From contig NW_006281100.1 of assembly GCF_000203795.2 (NCBI RefSeq), positions 743,370 through 807,369 on the forward strand: a stretch of 64,000 nt of DNA, given 5' to 3'. Shown here piece after piece: positions 52,037-64,000 of this stretch. The DNA comes from Batrachochytrium dendrobatidis JAM81 (Eukaryota; Chytridiomycota; Chytridiomycetes; Rhizophydiales). The position numbers were made by a program, and so were the translations under genes. Positions within the stretch are counted from its first letter, which is position 1, and the number at the start of each line of letters is the position of its first letter. Under the pieces are notes generated by a model. It had not been told where the DNA came from. It saw only the letters and a program-made list of their open reading frames with translations, and made no database searches.

Positions 52037-54311
52037 TTAAATAGTGGTTGGGGATTTGGATTCTGTGGAGGGCAAAGGAATATTTTGAGTAAGTGTGACT
52101 TTTGAAAAGTCCTCGTTGCTAGAGTCGACGGCTGTCGCTGGAACAAAAATAGGGTTGATACTCAGAGATTTGAAGGGGGTTTCTGGAGAAACTGAAGCTG
52201 GCATATTTGCAGATTCAGGTGATATTTTTGTGAAAGAAGTCGAGCTGATATCGGTTTTTTTGATTGGTGAAATGGGTTTCGATGATGCTACTATGGGTGT
52301 GGCAGGAGTAGCCAAAAATGAAGTTTCCATTGCTTTGATTGGAGAAACAGGCTTTAGTGATGTTTGAGTTGATGTGGGGACTGCAAGATTATCCATTAGC
52401 TTGTCTGAAATTCTAGTATGCGACTCAAAATTCGGCTCTGTAAAAGGTTTGACACTAGATTCAATAGTGGTTGATTTTAAATCGGGCTTGGCTAATTCCT
52501 CGCTAGTAGAACTTTTTTTTATAGATTCGATAGACTCGGCTACAGTGTCGCTTGCAGGAATTGATTCGTCAGAAGTCACGTTGCGTAGTTCAAGTTTCCA
52601 GCGCTCGAGTAATGCATTGCATCTCTGAATAAAATTATATTTGTCGTCTGAAAGCTGGATCTTACTCATGTGTTTGATGAATTTGCCAATTTTGGTTTCT
52701 CGAAAAAGATCTAAAGAAACGTGAGCCTCTTCAACACGCCTGAGCCATTTGTCTGCTTTTATAAAGTCGGTTGACTATTGCATAGCATTCAAGTGCCATA
52801 GTTGGCCAAAATATGGGTAAATTATCAGTCGACTAGTAAAAATTAAACGCAGATTGTTTCAAAAGTATCAACATACCTGTCGATCCTCATTTTTTAAAAA
52901 AATCTGCAACTTCAAGCGAAGATGCATCAAAAATTCACGCTTAGTAAGTACTTCACGTCCAGTGGTGGTAGAAACCTCATACTTGTTGTCTGAATTGATA
53001 CATTAGCATGTAGATACAGGTTTAGTATGATCATATCTTACCAAAATGGGATTTAAACAATTTGTATTAAATTCAACTGTTGAAAATAAGCAAGTGTTAA
53101 TTACCCGAGTTTTCTGTCGCTACTTTAACAGGCATGGTTTCAGAACCTTGGGAAACTGCCCTTGTCGATTTTAAAGTATTGTCTTTTGAATGTTTAGTGG
53201 ACTAGATATAATAGTTTATATTTTATAATATTGAGTTTTTCATACTGTAACATAGAACCACATGACAGCAAGATTGTTCCTGCCACTCAAAATAAGCAAT
53301 GACAACTTACAATCGTATCTTTCGTATCACCTGCACTACTAGACCGTCTTCTTTTGGATCCAGCGACTGAAGTTTGTTTTGTGGCGCTTTTGGGAGTATT
53401 AACGGGCTTGAGAGATGCTTTGTCTAGAATTCAAAAAACATTAGGCTTGAACAATTTTATGGAAACTCATACTATTCAAAGTACCAGAAGTTGGCTTGGA
53501 GTGTTTCACTTTGACATCAGACCGAGAGGTGCGCTTCATTCTTTTCGAAACCCCATCCTTCTTTAGTCGTTTGTTTTGCTTTCGAGATCCATCCTCACCA
53601 TCGCTTAAACCATCAGAAGAAACAGCAGTGTCGTTTGCGTTCCTATCAGATGCATCTTTCATTTCTTCGTCGCTATCACGCTCAGTTCCACTCTCTTCTG
53701 AATCACTAGGAGCAGTTTGCATCAGGATATGCTTTGGCCATAAGGTGGTATCCTTGGCCTCCTTGACTGCTTCTTGAAATGATTTTGTTTTGCTTTTGTT
53801 TTCAAACTCGGATCTAAATTCTTCAAAGGGTTTAACGGAGCGAGTAGGAAGCCAGGAACTAAAATAGTTTGAAAAAACAATGTCAAAACAGCCTGCTTGC
53901 CAAGCATTTCGAATACAAGTGCAATTGGACGTACTAGTCATGCGAACCAAAGTAAAATACAGGGACATGTTTGTCTGTTCCTTTTGGTTTTGCGGAGCGC
54001 ATAACTCGAGTCAAGTGTTCCTCATTTGCAATCACCTACACATGTTGAATGATTAGCCCATGACTATTTTTGGCCCATGTTTATTAAAACAAATAGATCT
54101 AGTTGCGAGGTGTTGAAAAGTTTTGGTGCACATTTACCTTGCAAGGCCACCATGGATATCCTTTAATATAACCCCAGAAGATGCCATCAACAAGTGACAA
54201 TGCCTTGACATCCCTGTCAGAATATGGAGCATTGGAATGAGAATTGACCTCACTGTGGTTGTTTGGGCTGGATCGTTTGTTTGGTGATACTGGAGCTTGA
54301 CTTGGAAGCAT
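52037..54311 (-). CDS. PWWP-domain chromatin protein with LEDGF/TFIIS-N-like helical domain
   Basis: On the minus strand the first exon (ATG 54311-54309) ends with a PWWP motif: DGIFWGYIKGYPWWPCK. The next exon continues VIANEEHLTRVMRSAKPKGT and VPVFYFGSHD, then after an intron SWLPTRSVKPFEEFRSEFEN, completing the domain, which in this family binds methylated H3K36 nucleosomes. A charged linker follows (SDSEESGTERDSDEEMKDAS; NKRLKKDGVSKRMKRTSRSD), likely nuclear targeting. Later exons read REVLTKREFLMHLRLKLQIF (near 52900) and KADKWLRRVEEAHVSLDLFR, ETKIGKFIKHMSKIQLSDDK (52660-52760), a helical bundle resembling the LEDGF/HRP2 integrase-binding domain or TFIIS N-domain. The tail (52037-52560) is Ser/Pro-rich with repeated SPIK motifs (KPVSPIKAMETSF, KPISPIKKTDISS). 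The domain order matches the HDGF/LEDGF group; target genes are unknown. The small exons between 52970 and 53440 are not fully resolved. Confidence 0.75.
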
Positions 54312-54654
54312 GAGACTCTAAACAATGAGTTCCAAATTCAAGTTGATGCAGGTCAATAAGGGATGTGTGCAGACAGCCATGGCGGAAGTGATAAAACGCA
54401 AGCTCAAGAAATAGAATGCACAAAAGTCATGCACCGCTTATAGGACAAGATGCATAGTTGCAGTTTCACTCATGCGCTTCTCATTGATACCCACAAAGAC
54501 CAACAGCACAACCCACTCACCATGCCTAACAATTGTCGAGTTTGTAGTCGCGAAACGAGAAGGAAACTTTCAATTTATTCGCAATTTGAATCTCTCGATC
54601 ACAAGCCCAAACTACATATAAACTAATTCAAAGGGCAGAAACATTCATTTGTAT
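54312..54654. other. Intergenic between PWWP gene and RPL30
   Basis: These are 343 bp holding the RPL30 3' UTR and the PWWP gene promoter. No exon, RNA gene or repeat copy is seen. Confidence 0.45.
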
Positions 54655-55490
54655 CTACTCGGATGGAGCGCTAATAATGTCTGAATCACCGGCATCAAGG
54701 ATAGAAAGACTTCCAACACGGAAATACTTTCCGCAGGCAGTGCCAAGCTCGATGTTGTCTAATTTTCAGGATAAATGTGTAAGCAAGATTGATCCCAATT
54801 ATCCATGTCTAGTAAATGTCGGGATTAAACTTACTGCCAGAGTAATGATGGACATTGGTCTTGGAAAGCATGGCATAGTATTCAATCTCAGATTTGCGGA
54901 GGGGAGGGCAGTTTCCAGAAATGATAATGAGCTTGGCTATATACATGATTAGGGACACGCAGTTGTATTAGCAAATCTGGTTTAGTCCATACAGACAGCA
55001 CTTACAATTCGGTATCCCGCAATTGCAATAGTAAAACCCACAAATAAGTCGGATAACCGCTGAGAAACAGCAGCCTCCACATCCAATGATAAATTCAGGT
55101 AAAATGGATTGAAGTCCAGCATTCAAGAATTACATTTTCCGTTTCTCAGGCTCTCAAGAGTAGACTTGTATCCGAGAGTGGTCTTGCCACTTTTCATGAC
55201 TAAACAAAGATCAGAGTGAGTACAAAGAAACCAATAAAATCATAGTCTGTTAATCGACAACTCACCAAGTGCCAGCTTGGAGTTGATGGTCTCTATAATA
55301 ATTCAAACCCAGCGATAAAATTGTCAGCAAGTCACTCGAGTCAAACCATCATGGCCAAAAGCTGTTTATGATTTCATGCAATCATGCATGCAACTTGGCA
55401 GACTTTCAAGATAGATGGATTGCGTGCATGCATGCATGGATGATAGTTCCTACCTGATCCCTTTGCCTTTCCCTTCTTGGTTGGTGCCAT
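54655..55490 (-). CDS. RPL30: Ribosomal protein L30 (eL30), 60S subunit
   Basis: This 60S subunit protein has the L7Ae/L30e kink-turn fold. Five exons on the minus strand. Exon 1 (55490-55454) encodes [12 protein letters not shown]; then follow [10 protein letters not shown] (about 55265-55295), [20 protein letters not shown] (about 55135-55200), [20 protein letters not shown] with [13 protein letters not shown] (about 54830-54945), and [34 protein letters not shown] (54655-54765). All core residues of eL30 are present; the tail is slightly longer than the usual DAGDSDI ending. Intron 1 (about 150 nt) contains an alternating GCATGCATGCATG run; intron 3 is about 190 nt, and I saw no clear C/D-box snoRNA in it. 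In yeast, L30 represses splicing of its own transcript through a kink-turn at intron 1; whether this applies here is not visible. Confidence 0.94.
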
Positions 55491-56199
55491 TGTAGCTGCA
55501 GTCTTATTCGTGAGGGTGAAAGTATGGATGCTCAATATTCATGCCGTCGGATTTCAATGCAAACACCACGTGATACAGACTATTAGTCACGTGTAAATCA
55601 GTTTTTTACAAGTCCAACTCGCAAGTGTTTTGCTGAGCGTGTCGAGCAGATTTAAACCATAAACAGTGCGAGTCTATGCTATTCAAAGAACAACAAGCAG
55701 CGTTTAATAATAAGTTGATGTAGCAATAAAAGGCTGATGGATTGGTAAAACATAGACTCGAGTACAAACAAAACATCCAAAGTCAAGTGCCAGTATACCA
55801 AGATACACATCTGGAATATGACAGCTGTAATCATATGAAATGGAACACTGTTTTGCAGCGATTGCCTATTTTCTTTGAATAGCGTATACTCTATGCTCCA
55901 TCGTTAGACATTGGCTTTCAACACAACGCTCATCATACTGTTGTATCTTGAAATATTATACATTTGCGTTCTAGTTCAAGAAAACAACGATTGACTGAAA
56001 CTGTGATGGAAACACTCGTTCAGTTATACAAAAATGAGCACAACCCAGTGAGCCAAAGAGTTCAATAAACATTCTAATCGCTTCACGAGACTATTTCGAC
56101 TGCATTTTACGTGAATGCGGTTGTAAAATCCAATTGAAAGTATCAAGACTGTGATAACCCAAACGTTTGCTTTTTCAGTACATTGTTCAATACGATAAC
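55491..56199. other. Divergent intergenic region, RPL30 / eIF2B-alpha
   Basis: These 709 bp separate two divergent start codons and hold repeat copy D (55820-56132). The RPL30-proximal half has no recognised element apart from two CACGTG-type E-boxes (CACCACGTGA near 55565 and TCACGTGTAA near 55590). Confidence 0.5.
55820..56132 (-). repeat. Dispersed inverted-end repeat, copy D (short, both ends)
   Basis: Read on the minus strand it starts GGATTTTACAACCGCATTCACG and continues GTAAAATG. It contains AACTGAACGAGTGTTTCC and CAGTTTCAGTCAATC, collinear with copy C at 50600-50640 (GACTGAACAAGTGTTTAC). It ends GTGTTCCATTTCATATGATT, then ACAGCTG, a decayed version of the copy C right end. At about 310 bp it is a shortened element with both ends. 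Confidence 0.65.
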
Positions 56200-57859
56200 A
56201 TGGAGCCAGTCGTTGTGCAACACTTTAATAGGATTGTGGCTCTTAACCCTGACATGTCACTGCCAGTAGTTGCTATCAAGGTACACAGTGATGGCATAAA
56301 TTTATGCACATTCTGTTGAGCCATTCATCACTAATGGAGTTTGCATGTTTACTTGCTGCTCGATCATATCGATTCCACAGCAACCATGATTTGGATTTGA
56401 TATACATGGTCGGTACTGTTTTACATTTAATAACACCATTTCTGCTTTGACTGCAACATCTACCTCTGGAATCTACTGTTTCAATAGGCACTCATTGAAT
56501 TCAGCAAAAAATGCGAAGGTATGCAAATCTGCTCTGATTCAACAATTTACACAGGCGACAGATTAAACAAGGCAATGCCATATTATATTGGTGTATAACA
56601 TAAATTCACGCATAATATAGCTTCAACCTTGGCAGAGTTATTTGATAAGCTAGATGCCGCAAGCGGGATTCTTAAAGCAATTCCTAGTCATACAATCTCG
56701 ATGGTTGCAGGCTGCGATTTGTTTATGAGACTTGCAAAAGACACTCCCTCTGCAATTCAGGTGCATAACAGAATGCGTTCAATAGTGATATTGCTTGAAC
56801 TGCTGGATTAAATTGATTTTGCTTCATTGTGTATCTAGGCTTTTGAAGATATCAAGCAGGATCTTTTCAGAAGAAGTGATGTGCTGGTCTCGAGCTGTAT
56901 TGAATCAAGAAAAAAAGCAGCTAATCACGGCTCAAAGTTTATCAGAGATGACACTGTAATAACTTTGCATTATATGTTGAATATATGCTCTACTCGTTCG
57001 TTTTGACGTTTTATGGTTTAAACAACCTTGATACGATCGTTTAGGTTATTTTAGTTCATTCATATTCACGAGTAGTTATGAGCATGCTCACAAATGCTCC
57101 AAACAAGGCACTCATCAAGGTACTTGTCACAGAGGCTAAACCATCGGATTCTGGAAAGCGAGCCGTAGAAGAACTGCGAAAAGCCAATATACAGGCAGCA
57201 CTCATTAGTGATTCGGCTGTTGGCCATATCATTGAAAGAGTAGATATGGTATTGGTAGGTGCCGAAGTCGTTGTACAAAATGGTGGACTGATCAATCAAA
57301 TTGGCACATACCAGATTGCCTTGGTTGCCAAGGCTGCAAATAAACCATTCTATGTGGTTGCAGAAAGGTGGAGTGCAATCTGTTTAATCGTATTTATAGT
57401 ACTTTTGAGAAAAGCTTAGATTAACAATAATTTGGTTATCCAAATATAGTTTCAAGTTTGCTCGGCTATTTCCATTGAATCAAGATGACTTGCCAATTAG
57501 CTCGCCCATGTATTTTACCGATGAGGAGGATCAAGGAGAATGCCGCGTAAGTCTATTGTTACTGTGTTGGTCTGTGATGGGTAGACATAACTTGCATTGG
57601 CTTACCTTTTGGCATACTGATGAAACAACACCAAACTAATAATATAGCTGAGCAATCCCGATATTGATTATACACCACCCACGCATATCAATTTGATATT
57701 CACAGATGTTGGTGTATTGACTCCTTCTGGAGTTTCTGAGCAACTCAGTAGGTTTATTGGTTTGAATCGCTTTTTGAGTCAAGCCTTGATACACCTCAAG
57801 AGATCTGACGCGTTTTTTCTTTGCAAACCAACTTTATCTAACCAGTCAGCACACTTTAA
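56200..57859 (+). CDS. EIF2B1: Translation initiation factor eIF2B subunit alpha
   Basis: This is the regulatory alpha subunit (yeast Gcn3) of the eIF2 guanine-nucleotide exchange factor; it senses phosphorylated eIF2. Exons: 56200-56280, 56488-56518, 56621-56760, 56839-56955, 57045-57367, 57450-57546, 57648-57747, 57846-57859. Family features: EASTLAELFDKLDAASGILK after the 31-nt exon 2; ISMVAGCDLFMRLAKDT; VILVHSYSRVVMSML; KVLVTEAKPSDSGKRAVEEL; then the Rossmann-like core AALISDSAVGHIIERVDMVL, VGAEVVVQNGGLINQIGTYQ, IALVAKAANKPFYVVAE, SFKFARLFPLNQDDLP and NPDIDYTPPTHINLIFTDVG. The last exon is 14 nt; splicing from CTCA|GTAGGT to CCAG|TCAGC yields VSEQLISTL-stop, matching the usual VSDELIKLYL-like end. 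Reading on without that splice adds about 60 unrelated residues. The next gene's ATG follows the stop after 2 nt. Confidence 0.92.
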
Positions 57860-57861
57860 AA

Positions 57862-60800
57862 ATGGGTCAGCATGCCAAAGTGTTTTTAAGAATGAAGCCG
57901 CTTTCATCTCAACGATATACGTTTAATGATTTTTCCTGGTCTGTTGATACATCAACACGGACAATAACTGTACCCGACGAGAATAAAAATGAAAGGTTGT
58001 AGTGTCGAGTCAAATGCTTAAAGCAAAATACATACGTGTCAAGACATCATTTAGTTAGTATAAGGGCTTAGACTGGCTGACCTCTCTTGCAAGTGGTGTT
58101 TTTGAATTGATATATTTGATAGGAAAAAAACGTTTCAATTTGACCATATTTTAGATGTCTCGGAGAGTGTTGAAACCCTTTTTCAAGAAGCTATCCTTCC
58201 ACAAGTGAAAATATGTTTGAATGGGTTTAACGTGTCCCTAATATCCGTAGGTGCATCCAAAAGTGGAAAATCATATGCTCTTGAAGGGGCCATGGGGAAA
58301 AACAAAAAAATGCCAGGTACTTGAGTTTAAATCAGTGCAGTGATATAAAGTACTGATTTTGAGTTGATGGATCTAAAACCATGCATGTAATTTATATTCA
58401 TGTTAACGGGATTGTATTGGATATCATATAGGTCTACTGCAAATGATTGCTGAAAGCATTTTCATCGAGTGCAATAGTAGAAATGCTGCAAGCATTAACA
58501 TAAGATATCCTTTTTAGACTACTGCTGTAAATTTCAGATTGGACCTTTATACCTTAAACACAGCTTGATTTGCAAATGCACCATGACATTTTTATGTTTA
58601 CTGTATGTGAGGTATATGGAGCATGGGTACGAGATCTATTGAACCCACAGCGTGATGGATTGCAAGTTGACACAAGTAGTGCAACGGGTGTAGCAGTGAC
58701 AGGGTTGTCAACTCGGCGCATTTCTGATGTAGAAACATGCATGGATGCAATTGAAAGGGTATTGTCAGTATTGTTTTGAATATGGCTCGACACTTTCAAG
58801 TGATCATTAACTGTTAGTTTTTAGTCACAACTGCACCGATTAGGAAATAGTTCAAAAGCATCTGATCGCTCATTTGTACTCTACATGTTTGAAATTAACA
58901 AATTTCTTGAAAATGATTTGACTTCACATAGTGTATGCTATATGATGAATCAGATTCTGATGCCAATCCCAATTCTAAAGCTAATTTTTAGGTTATTTTT
59001 CACTTGATTATAGCCAACCAAATCTAAATTTACAGTGGTTGATTTTTGTGCGCTGGATCATTTTTTTACTGATCCGACTCAACTACTAATGAAAGAAGGT
59101 ACGTTGTTTACAACTCATACAATCAAGTATTTGATCAAGCATGTTTATTTATTTGGTATCTTTAACTGTGAACGAGCAGGTACGAATGTGGGCAATTCAA
59201 TCATTGCCTGCCACAAGACAATAAAGCAAGTTGCACTTCAAAAGGTGATACTGTCGAGAGCTGAGATTGAGAGCATTTGTTAAAGACGGATAGAATTTAT
59301 TAAATATTTGATGCATCCACCATGAATTTAGAAAATTGCACCCGAGGCAGAGCAAACGCCAATAACAAGGTTGCTTTTGGAGGAGTTTGGAGGAAATTGC
59401 TATACCAATTTCCTTTTTTCGATGGATTATTTAGAAGCCAAGGCAATGAATTTGAATCTGTTAAACTTTTCGGAATTGTTGCGAAAAATTGAAACATATC
59501 CGATTTGCAACGACGAAACTTTTTTTCATCTTGTATCGCTTGTTCAAGTAGGGTTGATAAAGTTATTTAAAGAATCTATTCTGTAGAAACAAGCTAATTT
59601 AAAAACTGATTTTGCTTAAATCTCAGGAAAGAGCCGGCCATATTGGCAAACGCGCTGCACTGGTTGAAATTCCAAGTATGGCTGTAGATTTGATATTCAA
59701 GTGCGCTGTTAGCGTGTTGTATGCTAAATATAAAGATATTTATTTGAAGTTTAGCTAATCAAAAGCAGCTACTGGTGGATCTTAATGAAAGGTAAAGGAC
59801 CTGCATGCCAACTATATTAAAATTATTGTGCTAGTGAATAGAGATAAAAGCATATACTCATCAAAACAATCATGGTTTAACATTAGGATCAATGTTGTTA
59901 TTGAGCAAAACACCACGATGCAAAAAGAGCTCATACTTAAAGAGAGGCTTTTATTAGATACTCAGAAAACGCAGTTGGATTTGGAAATCGAACAAAATTT
60001 ACAGCTTGAAGCAGCAGAAAACAAGATCAGTGATGTATGATATAGATTGAGTATGAATACTTTTAATTTTTTCATTATCTGACATGTTATTGTGTAGCTT
60101 CTGGATCGATTGGCATTTTATGAAAAGGCAGAAAACAATTTGAATTCTACTTGTAGCATTCAAGATCAAAAGACAGTGAATGAAAAACTATATGCGCAAG
60201 TTTTACAGGTATGTTTTGAAAACAGCTGGTATTGCATTTGATACATCTCGAATCAACTGACTGGTTTATAATAAAGCTTAATGTGCAGGTAGCACAACTT
60301 GAGGCTATTATTCAGCAGACCTCAAAAGATCTTCAAGCATCGTTGCTCAAAAATGAGGAGTTGGGACTTGAGATGATTGCTTTAATCAACCAAAAGGTAA
60401 TTTCTTTAATCGATTTTGTAGATTTAAACGCCAGCTGTTTATACATGAATGACTGTTTTTAGGAAGATTTGACTATTAAAAGTCTAAATGAGACGTATGA
60501 GAATGGCACATTGATACGACAGTAGGGTTATATGGCAATTTTACAATATAAAGATGCATATGTTTCAGTATTTAACCACAAACGATTTAAAACTTTTTGA
60601 AATGGCAATTTCATCTTGGAAGTCGCTTAAAACCACTTTCCAACACGGCATCGATACACACGAGAATTGGTTCTAAAAGGTGATTTATTGAAAGCAGGGC
60701 ACTGATTGTATAAAAGTATAAACTCGTGTATTTTTGAAATTCTAGTTGTATCGACACAAAGGAGCTCGGTTCTTTAAATGTAGGAAATATTGAAAGTCTA

Positions 60801-61629
60801 CGAGTACTACAAATCCATTCCAGTCGAGATTAATCTAAATGTTGATTTAGAAGATATGCAGTATTGACGATTCGATGTCAAGACTGAACATGGAAGGAGA
60901 AGCAAGTCGACATGACTCATTCAATGCAGATCGCTATGAAAGATTATTTTCAGATGTAAACTATTATGGATTAATTGTAAATAGTACAACTTATGATGAA
61001 TCTAGTCGTTGGCTTATATTTTACCTTTTAGAATTTAGCCACGATCAAAGAGCTTGAAAGCAGTATCAAAGACAGACTATACAAAAGTATAAAAACGCAT
61101 CCAGGTAAAGCAATGAATATAAGCACGGACCAGTATAGAATGAATTTATATTAATACGCAGTGCTGGTAGATGAAGGAAGAATGGAGATAGAGATGCTCG
61201 TAGAAGGGATTGCAAATGCAACACAAAAATACGAGCAGATTCTTCAACGACAGAATGAGTATTACAAGGTAAGTGGATGAGTTGAAATTGTATAGAGAAA
61301 GCATTCACCAACCAGTTGAATGGAATAGACGCGAGCATACGAGACATCAAAGCAGGAAAGTTTAAAGCAACTGCATGAGTGCAGATCCAACAGCTAACAC
61401 TTGATGGTATTGAATAGACTCTGACACCCGAGGATGGACTAGCAGAGTTACGTAAGCAGGTAGTGTATTAGTTTGACAGACGATCATCAAGACCACGACT
61501 GACCTTTACAATGAACAGGTTAAAGAGTTTGTGTTGAATACACAGAGCGATCTGGAGAGAGAGAGAGCAACACTGCTGTCCAGATGTGTGAGTCTGCAAC
61601 AGCAACTCCATGCATTTCAAACTAAATAA
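57862..61629 (+). CDS. Divergent kinesin-like protein with degenerate motor and C-terminal coiled coils
   Basis: The kinesin motor fold is clear but the catalytic motifs are eroded. Exons include 57862-57995, 58123-58316, 58432-58504, 58560-58758, 58825 to about 58932, 59014-59098, 59180-59244 and 59332 to about 59550. The start is KVFLRMKPLS (beta 1). Then come FQFDHILDVSESVETLFQEA, P-loop GASKSGKSYALEG (canonical GQTGSGKT), HHDIFMFTVCEVYGAWVRDL, switch I NSSKASDRSF in place of SSRSH, switch II VDFCALDHF in place of DLAGSE, and ITRLLLEEFGGNCYTNFLF in place of LTRLLQDSLGG. The Walker Lys-Ser stays; switch II Gly and Glu are gone, so ATPase activity is doubtful. Exons from 59820 encode coiled coil (LDLEIEQNLQLEAAENKISD; QLEAIIQQTSKDLQASLLKN), ending CVSLQQQLHAFQTK-stop. 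The subfamily is unassigned. One intron (58505-58559) looks U12-type. Exon limits at 59560-61500 are approximate. Confidence 0.75.
58505..58559 (+). other. Candidate U12-type AT-AC intron in the kinesin-like gene
   Basis: The intron begins ATATCCTTTT, the textbook AT-AC donor, and ends TACCTTAAAC just before ACAGCTTG. The upstream exon ends in phase 2 (ATA AG) and the downstream exon supplies A, then CAG CTT GAT, giving NIRQLDLQMHHDIF, which restores the kinesin core. No GT-AG pair in this stretch keeps the frame: all upstream GTs are in the wrong phase and a TAG lies at 58515-58517. The CCTTAAAC motif resembles a U12 branch site but sits unusually close to the 3' end; CCTTTAT 10 nt upstream is an alternative. 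Confidence 0.6.
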
Positions 61630-61653
61630 ATGATCCTGTCAGTACAATAGTTG

Positions 61654-64000
<2,347 letters not shown>

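Noticed and set aside
54677..54952. 91-aa plus-strand ORF ([17 protein letters not shown]...)
   Set aside because: It is antisense to two RPL30 exons whose protein match is unambiguous; the ORF is a shadow.
57748..57926. Read-through extension of eIF2B-alpha by about 60 residues
   Set aside because: The extension has no family similarity, while splicing to the 14-nt exon gives the expected C-terminus and fits the kinesin start 2 nt later.

Overview
The window is nuclear DNA from an intron-dense, compact eukaryotic genome, most likely a zoosporic (flagellated) fungus of the chytrid type. Introns are short (mostly about 50-120 nt), stop-to-start distances are often below 250 bp, and the proteins are fungal or opisthokont housekeeping factors (Vps8, Snt2-like chromatin reader, TAF2, U5-40K, eIF2B-alpha, RPL30, AlaRS). 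These sit beside flagellar or ciliary genes that most fungi lack: katanin p80, a DNAH7-type axonemal dynein heavy chain, a CCDC87-like coiled-coil protein and a degenerate kinesin. The species cannot be named from this sequence alone. All gene models are my own splicing by eye. Reading-frame continuity across introns was checked for most boundaries, and uncertain ends are stated.

Layout. 0.1-6.9 kb (+): an unresolved small gene or upstream exons, then VPS8 (CORVET tethering subunit). 7.2-11.8 kb (-): an SNT2-like BAH/PHD/ELM2/SANT protein. 12.0-13.3 kb (+): a class I glutamine amidotransferase. 13.3-14.4 kb: intergenic, with a repeat copy. 14.4-17.6 kb (+): katanin p80 (KATNB1). 18.0-19.3 kb (-): UBE2E-type ubiquitin-conjugating enzyme. 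19.8-21.8 kb (-): Vps3844/DUF3844-type membrane protein. 22.0-23.6 kb (+): U5 snRNP 40K. 23.7-25.3 kb (-): UBE2U-like E2. 25.5-31.7 kb (+): TAF2 with a C-terminal bromodomain. 31.7-36.0 kb (+): CCDC87-like. 36.0-37.3 kb (-): MBIP-like. 37.7-51.6 kb (-): axonemal dynein heavy chain. 52.0-54.3 kb (-): PWWP/LEDGF-like chromatin protein. 54.7-55.5 kb (-): RPL30. 56.2-57.9 kb (+): eIF2B-alpha. 57.9-61.6 kb (+): degenerate kinesin-like protein. 61.65-64.0 kb (+): alanyl-tRNA synthetase, cut by the window end.

Three observations stand out. First, the kinesin-like gene contains an intron at 58505-58559 whose 5' end is a perfect U12-type AT-AC donor; it is the only splice that keeps frame there. Second, a family of about 0.3-0.6 kb elements with inverted ends (four copies or fragments) is dispersed through the window, one of them inside a dynein intron. 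Third, adjacent same-strand genes are packed extremely tightly: a 4-nt ATGA overlap between TAF2 and the CCDC87-like gene, and 2 nt between eIF2B-alpha and the kinesin. Tiny terminal exons (13-14 nt), a 21-nt internal micro-exon and GC-AG introns also occur.
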